A stretch of 64,000 bases of DNA from Acidisoma cellulosilyticum (GTDB lineage Bacteria > Pseudomonadota > Alphaproteobacteria > Acetobacterales > Acetobacteraceae), in NCBI RefSeq assembly GCF_020621385.1, contig NZ_JAESVA010000002.1:496001-560000 (forward strand). Reading direction: 5' to 3'. This document shows positions 59,936 through 64,000 of the stretch, one piece after another. The notes under the pieces were generated by a model. It was not told the origin of the DNA, ran no database searches, and worked only from the letters and a program-made list of their open reading frames with translations. Each line of letters starts with the position of its first letter. Within the stretch, counting starts at the first letter, position 1. A program made the translations under genes and the position numbers.

Positions 59936-61656
59936 CAGGCGACTCCCTTCTGGGCATCGCCCGCGAGCAAACGTCCTGCCGCCATGTTCAGACGGCGGCC
60001 GGTCAGCATATGGGCCTGTGTCGAGTGACTCGCCATGATGACGGTGCGGCCGACCGCGAGGCGCCGCAGGCTTTCCAGCACCTCCGCCTCGGTCGCCGGA
60101 TCCAGATGCGCCGTCGGCTCGTCCAGCAGCAGCAGCGGCGCGTTCTTGAGGAAGGCGCGCGCAATGGCGATGCGCTGCACCTGCCCGCCCGACAGGCCGA
60201 ACCCGCCCTCGCCGATCATCGTGTCCAAACCGTCCGGCAATTCCTCCAGGAAACTATCCATGCTGGCGAGGCGGACAGCTTCGGCCAGTTCCGTCGCACT
60301 CGCCTCCGGCTTCGCGAAGCGGATATTGTCGCGGATCGTGGTCGCGAAGATCACCGGCTTCTGGCCGATCCAGGCGGTGAGTCGGGCGAGCGCCTGCGGC
60401 ACGATGCTGCCCATATCCATGCCGTTCAGCAGGACGCGGCCATGATCGGGCCGGACGAAGCCGAGCAGAATTTCGATGACGGTCGATTTGCCGGCACCCG
60501 AGACGCCCGCCAGGATCACGGCGCCACCGGCCGGCAGGCGGAAGCTGACGCCGTCCAGCGCCGGGCCGCGCGCCTTGTCCCAGGTCAGGTGGACATCCTC
60601 GAAAGCGACGCTGATGCCATGCGCCGCGACCGTCACCGGGGCGGCTGCCGGCGGCTCGGCGATGAAGCGCGAATCGGTATCGGCCTCGGGCAGCGCGATC
60701 AGCGCTTCCGCGGCGGCCACACCGGCCCCTCGGTCCTGATAGGCCAGCGCGAAGGCGCGCAGCGGCGCGAACATCTCGGGCACCAGCAGCAGCAGGAACA
60801 GCGCGCGGCCGGATTGCGCTGCCATCTCTGACCCATGCGGGGCATGCAGGATGAGATCGCCCTGCTGGATCGCAATGCCGACAAGGGCCACGGCCGCAGC
60901 CAGATCAAGGGCGGCCGAGGACAGGAAGGCGGTACGCAGCACGCGCATGGTGCGGACACGCAGCTCATCCGCCGCGACGCGCAACGCCTTGGCCTCATCC
61001 TCCGCCCGTCCGGCAAGCACGATGGTGCCGATGCCGCGAATACGATCCAGGAAACGGGATTCGAGACGCATCATGGCGGCAAGCTGGGACCGCGCGGCGA
61101 TGGCCGCGCCGATACCGGCGACAGCCTGGGCGAAGGGCACGAAAATGCCGCAGGCCAGCAGGATGACGGCCGCGATCGGGTCGGCGATGCCCGCGACGAT
61201 GACGATCATCAGCGGCGCCAGAATCGCCAGCATGGCGGCCGGGATCCAGCGCGCGAAGAAACCGTCCAGCGCTTCGATGCGGTCGACCACGATACCGGCC
61301 AGATGCGCGCTATGGCCCTGACGCAGCAGGCTGGGCCCGATGGAAAGCAGGCGGCTGAGCGTTTCGCTGCGCAAGCGGCGCCGGCCGGCCGCCCCGGCCG
61401 CGAAGCCTGCCGCATCCGCGCCCAGGCCCATGAGGCCGCGCAGCACGGCGGCCAGGCCAAAGACGATCGCGGCCAGCAGAACCGGCTGGTCGTCCCGCAC
61501 GATCATGGCGCGGAGAAGATCGGCGGCGGCCGCCGCCTGAATGACGCCGAAAAGGGTGCCGAGAAGACCGAATGCGATCGCACCCGACGCCGCCTTGCGG
61601 CCCTGCGTGCTCTGCTGTCGCAGCCAGGCGGTTGCAGCTTTCTTTTTTGCGTCCAT
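59935..61656 (-). CDS. cydD: Thiol reductant ABC exporter subunit CydD
   Basis: 573 residues from ATG 61656. Exporter membrane domain then cassette: LAGVSGAGKSTVIEILLGFV, GFGLSGGQVQRIAIARAFLK, PLLLLDEPTAHLDPATEAEV. Partner of CydC in the heterodimeric thiol exporter. Upstream in-frame codons to 61695 give a second possible start but no better ribosome site. Confidence 0.9.
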   Translation of the reverse strand: MDAKKKAATAWLRQQSTQGRKAASGAIAFGLLGTLFGVIQAAAAADLLRAMIVRDDQPVLLAAIVFGLAAVLRGLMGLGADAAGFAAGAAGRRRLRSETLSRLLSIGPSLLRQGHSAHLAGIVVDRIEALDGFFARWIPAAMLAILAPLMIVIVAGIADPIAAVILLACGIFVPFAQAVAGIGAAIAARSQLAAMMRLESRFLDRIRGIGTIVLAGRAEDEAKALRVAADELRVRTMRVLRTAFLSSAALDLAAAVALVGIAIQQGDLILHAPHGSEMAAQSGRALFLLLLVPEMFAPLRAFALAYQDRGAGVAAAEALIALPEADTDSRFIAEPPAAAPVTVAAHGISVAFEDVHLTWDKARGPALDGVSFRLPAGGAVILAGVSGAGKSTVIEILLGFVRPDHGRVLLNGMDMGSIVPQALARLTAWIGQKPVIFATTIRDNIRFAKPEASATELAEAVRLASMDSFLEELPDGLDTMIGEGGFGLSGGQVQRIAIARAFLKNAPLLLLDEPTAHLDPATEAEVLESLRRLAVGRTVIMASHSTQAHMLTGRRLNMAAGRLLAGDAQKGVA

Positions 61657-61791
61657 GCCTTGGGCATAGCGCGAAGTGCCGGGCATGCCCAGCACTCCGG
61701 GACAGTGAATTTGCTACAATATAGTTAGGTTACGGGGCGGAATGATGCGGATTGGGGACGAAGGGGCATCAACCCTTCGCGGCAAATGAAA

Positions 61792-61817
61792 CGGGCCGGA
61801 TCTGCTGATCCGGCCCG
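61792..61817 (-). terminator. Intrinsic terminator after dps
   Basis: CGGGCCGGATC - TGCT - GATCCGGCCCG, a perfect 11-bp stem 32 bp after the dps stop, followed on the minus strand by TTTCATTTG. A likely end for the dps transcript. Confidence 0.75.
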
Positions 61818-61848
61818 CCCCGTCTCACAGCGCTGTCGTCGGGTGGCG

Positions 61849-62352
61849 TTACGCGGGTTCCTGCGTATGCGCTTCCAGGAACCACAATGCCTTGTCCATG
61901 TCGCGCGAGGCGGCGGTGAAGATATCGGCGGTATTGGCGTCGCCGGCATCGGCCGTCTCATCGATCGCCTTGCGGGTCGCATTGGCGACCAGGCCGTAAC
62001 GCTCGATCAGCGCGGCCAGGTGATCCTCGACCTTGTAGATGTTCGTGGGATAGGCCGGGACCGTGGACTGCGCGTCCACCACCTGCGTGGTGCCGAGCGC
62101 GGTGCCGCCAAGCTGGACCACTCGTTCGGCGACGGTATCGACATGCTCGTCGATCTGATCGCGGAAACCGTCCAGCATTTCATGGATCATGATGAAGCGC
62201 GGACCCTTGAGGTTCCAATGCGCCTGCTTGGTGATCAGCGCGAGGTCGATCATATCGGCCAGGCGCGCGTTCAGAATGGAGATCGCAACCGTTTTCGCGT
62301 TGCTCTCCAGGTCATTATGGGTCTTGTGATTATGCATCGGCTTGGCAGCCAT
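61849..62352 (-). CDS. dps: Dps family DNA-protection / ferritin-like protein
   Basis: 167 residues. The Dps ferroxidase signature is complete: ITKQAHWNLKGPRFIMIHEM, LDGFRDQIDEHVDTVAERVV, with G/H-rich N-terminus and ADIFTAASRDMDKALWFLEA at the C-terminus. Dps dodecamers store iron, consume H2O2 and coat DNA in stationary phase. ATG 62352 has AGGGTGAC upstream and begins MAAKPMHNH. Nearby CydDC and the H2O2-producing amine oxidase are thematically related but separate operons. Confidence 0.95.
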   Translation of the reverse strand: MAAKPMHNHKTHNDLESNAKTVAISILNARLADMIDLALITKQAHWNLKGPRFIMIHEMLDGFRDQIDEHVDTVAERVVQLGGTALGTTQVVDAQSTVPAYPTNIYKVEDHLAALIERYGLVANATRKAIDETADAGDANTADIFTAASRDMDKALWFLEAHTQEPA

Positions 62353-62418
62353 GGAAGTCACCCTTTTCAAAAGCGGTCATCGAGCCTGAGGCAAAGGTGG
62401 GTCTGGCCGCGCGGTGCG

Positions 62419-63453
62419 TCAATGGACCCGTTTAATCGTGTAGTTGGCTACATCCATCAGCGCGTCACGTAATGCGGAGGGCGGGAAAATCGTCAGCGCT
62501 TCCTGCGCGCTGCGCACGAAACCGGCGGCCCGGTCGAGCGTCTTCTCGATCGCCTGATGACGTTTCAGCAACTGCATGGCATGCGGCAGATCGTCCTCGG
62601 TCTGCTGCCCGTCTTCCAGCGTCCGACGCCAGAAGGCTCGCGCCTCCTCCGTCCCCTCGGCATAGGCGATCAGCACCGGCAGCGTGACCTTGCCCTCGCG
62701 GAAGTCATCACCGACGGTCTTGCCCAGCACGGCCTCGTCCGCCGCGTAGTCCAGCGCGTCATCGACCAGCTGGAAGGCGATGCCGAGATCCAGACCGTAG
62801 CTCGCGAGCGCCGTCTCCTCAGCCACAGGGCGCTCGGCGACCACAGCACCGACCTGGGCGGCGGCGGCGAAAAGGGCGGCGGTCTTGCCGCGCACGACGT
62901 CCAGATAGCGCGCCTCGGTCGTCGTCAGATCATGCTGGGTGACAAGCTGCAGAACCTCGCCCTCGGCGATCGTGGCCGAAGCCGAGCACAGGATGTGCAG
63001 CACATGCAGGGACCCGTCATCCACCATCAGCTGGAAGGCGCGGGCGAACATGAAATCGCCCACCAGGATCGGCGTCTTATTGTCGAAAATCGCATTGGCG
63101 GAGTCCAGACCCCGGCGCAACTTGCTTTCATCCACGACGTCATCGTGCAACAGGGTCGCGGTATGGATGAACTCGACACAGGCGGCGAGATGGACATGCC
63201 GCTGACCGCCGGCATAGCCGCACATGCGCGCGGCGGCGAGCGTCAGCAGCGGGCGCAGGCGCTTGCCGCCGGCCGCCACGATATGGGCTGCCACCTGGCC
63301 GATCAGCGCCACCGGACTATCCATCCGGGTGACGATGGCTTGATTGCAGGCTTCCATATCCGCCTGGAGCAAAGCCGCCAGCTTCGTCAAAGCATCGCGC
63401 GGCGCGGCCAGGGCCGCATCATCTTGGTTGGAAGTTGTAACGTCGGCATTCAT
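62419..63453 (-). CDS. ispB: Long-chain polyprenyl diphosphate synthase
   Basis: 344 residues. First aspartate-rich motif LLHDDVVDESKLRRG, second motif QLVDDALDYAAD, GKRLRPLLTLAAARM near the N-terminus and REGKVTLPVLIA. No aromatic residues directly before the first motif, consistent with a long product such as octa- or decaprenyl diphosphate for the ubiquinone side chain. The ATG at 63453 starts MNADVTTSN; open codons upstream are antisense noise. Divergent from a methyltransferase gene, an arrangement frequent in alphaproteobacteria. Confidence 0.92.
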   Translation of the reverse strand: MNADVTTSNQDDAALAAPRDALTKLAALLQADMEACNQAIVTRMDSPVALIGQVAAHIVAAGGKRLRPLLTLAAARMCGYAGGQRHVHLAACVEFIHTATLLHDDVVDESKLRRGLDSANAIFDNKTPILVGDFMFARAFQLMVDDGSLHVLHILCSASATIAEGEVLQLVTQHDLTTTEARYLDVVRGKTAALFAAAAQVGAVVAERPVAEETALASYGLDLGIAFQLVDDALDYAADEAVLGKTVGDDFREGKVTLPVLIAYAEGTEEARAFWRRTLEDGQQTEDDLPHAMQLLKRHQAIEKTLDRAAGFVRSAQEALTIFPPSALRDALMDVANYTIKRVH

Positions 63454-63619
63454 GCCCAAACTGAAGCCCTTCCTAACGCAGGTCGATCGGAGCCCGAAAA
63501 CGGGGCGCTCCGCCGGCCGGGTTATCGCCAGCCGGCTTCGCCATCGCACAAAACGCTCGCTGTCGCTACTGCCCAAGCTCGGGGCGGCTTGGCCAGGCGT
63601 GCCGAGAGGCAGGCCGGCC

Positions 63620-64000
63620 ATGGAGGCTGAAGTGCCGCCGCCGGCCGCCACCCAAGGCTATCTGCTCGGCGGCAGGATCCGTTACACACAACCGAAAGAT
63701 GGCTATCGGACGGGAATCGAACCGGTTTTTCTGGCCGCCAGCGTGCCGGCCCGGCCGGGCGAGCGCGTGCTGGAGGCAGGCACAGGCGCGGGCGCGGGGC
63801 TGTTATGCCTTGAACGGCGGATCGGTGGCCTGCACGGCATCGGCCTTGAGATCGAACCCGCCATGGCGGCGCTGGCGGCGGCGAATTTCGCGGCCAATGG
63901 ATATAGCGGTCTTGCCGCCCTCTGCGCCGATGTCGCCGCCAGCCCCCTGCCCCGCCTGCTGGGTGCCGAACCCTTCGATCATATCCTCAGCAATCCGCCC
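63620..64000 (+). CDS. TrmN6-like N6-adenine methyltransferase (3' end beyond window)
   Basis: 127 codons are visible and the frame is still open at base 64000. The product begins MEAEVPPPAATQGYLLGG, then RIRYTQPKDGYRTGIEPVFL, SAM-binding VLEAGTGAGAGLLCLERR, acidic LEIEPAMAALA and ends at ILSNPP, the adenine-binding NPP motif. This order matches the tRNA1(Val) adenine-37 N6 methyltransferases (YfiC/TrmN6), and GYRTGIEPVFLAA is typical of the family. A GTG further upstream is possible. Divergent from ispB. Confidence 0.8.
   Translation, partial: MEAEVPPPAATQGYLLGGRIRYTQPKDGYRTGIEPVFLAASVPARPGERVLEAGTGAGAGLLCLERRIGGLHGIGLEIEPAMAALAAANFAANGYSGLAALCADVAASPLPRLLGAEPFDHILSNPP

Noticed and set aside
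1-64000. tRNA, rRNA, CRISPR array, transposase, integrase, riboswitch
   Set aside because: Scanned for T-loop motifs, regularly spaced repeats, and recombinase or transposase motifs in the translations; none was convincing. Small RNAs cannot be excluded by eye.

Overview
The window looks like chromosome from a high-GC alphaproteobacterium. The best guess is a free-living member of the Rhodospirillales/Acetobacteraceae. The hints are gene content (an ECF sigma factor paired with a DUF1109/NrsF anti-sigma factor, a Rhodospirillum centenum che3-like chemosensory cluster, many ABC importers and SDR enzymes) and palindromic intergenic repeats of a type common in that group. No rRNA, tRNA, CRISPR array, prophage or complete insertion sequence was seen. 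Almost all of the sequence is coding, in short operons.

Layout, left to right. 1-13.5 kb: a CoA-transferase gene cut by the window edge, a small two-gene nuclease unit (RusA-like plus a REase-like/HEPN-like protein), then a nucleobase-catabolism region. That region has two isopenicillin-N-synthase-type Fe(II)/2OG oxygenases, a cytosine-deaminase-like and a guanine-deaminase-like amidohydrolase, and a four-gene BMP-type ABC importer, with a PAS-PAS-GGDEF cyclase between them. 13.9-18.2 kb: a GAF-(degenerate GGDEF)-EAL protein, an unknown helical protein, two lipoproteins and a NUDIX protein. 18.4-25.3 kb: a sugar/polyol module (SDR dehydrogenase, DeoR regulator, ribose-type ABC importer and a divergent glycerate 2-kinase).

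25.3-42 kb: an ECF sigma/anti-sigma pair, a Tat-exported hydrolase, a PLP decarboxylase, a zinc alcohol dehydrogenase, and several regulator/target pairs (TetR-SDR, ArsR-SRPBCC-DUF899, HxlR-SDR). Several of these have clear operator-like palindromes. Also here are a sulfatase, an MFS exporter, ferredoxin-NADP reductase, a PfkB-GatZ fusion and MsrA. 42.2-53 kb: an eight-gene chemosensory operon on the minus strand (cheW, cheR, cheW, MCP, cheA-REC, cheB, then two REC-containing histidine kinases). It resembles the che3/Wsp class, which controls functions other than swimming.

53-64 kb: a copper amine oxidase with an APC permease, an FtsB/DivIC-like protein, an OmpA-type lipoprotein, CydDC, Dps, a long-chain polyprenyl diphosphate synthase and the start of a TrmN6-like methyltransferase that runs off the right edge.

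The items most worth a second look are: the RusA/REase-HEPN unit; the pairing of thymine-7-hydroxylase-like oxygenases with deaminases; a dispersed element family whose TAGAG end supplies the stop codon of neighbouring genes; the TetR-SDR control region (four 17-bp tandem repeats and two operators, one filling the promoter spacer); a predicted leaderless arsR mRNA; the PfkB-GatZ fusion; and the pseudoreceiver in the CheS3-like kinase. All functional calls come from reading the sequence. No database search was run.
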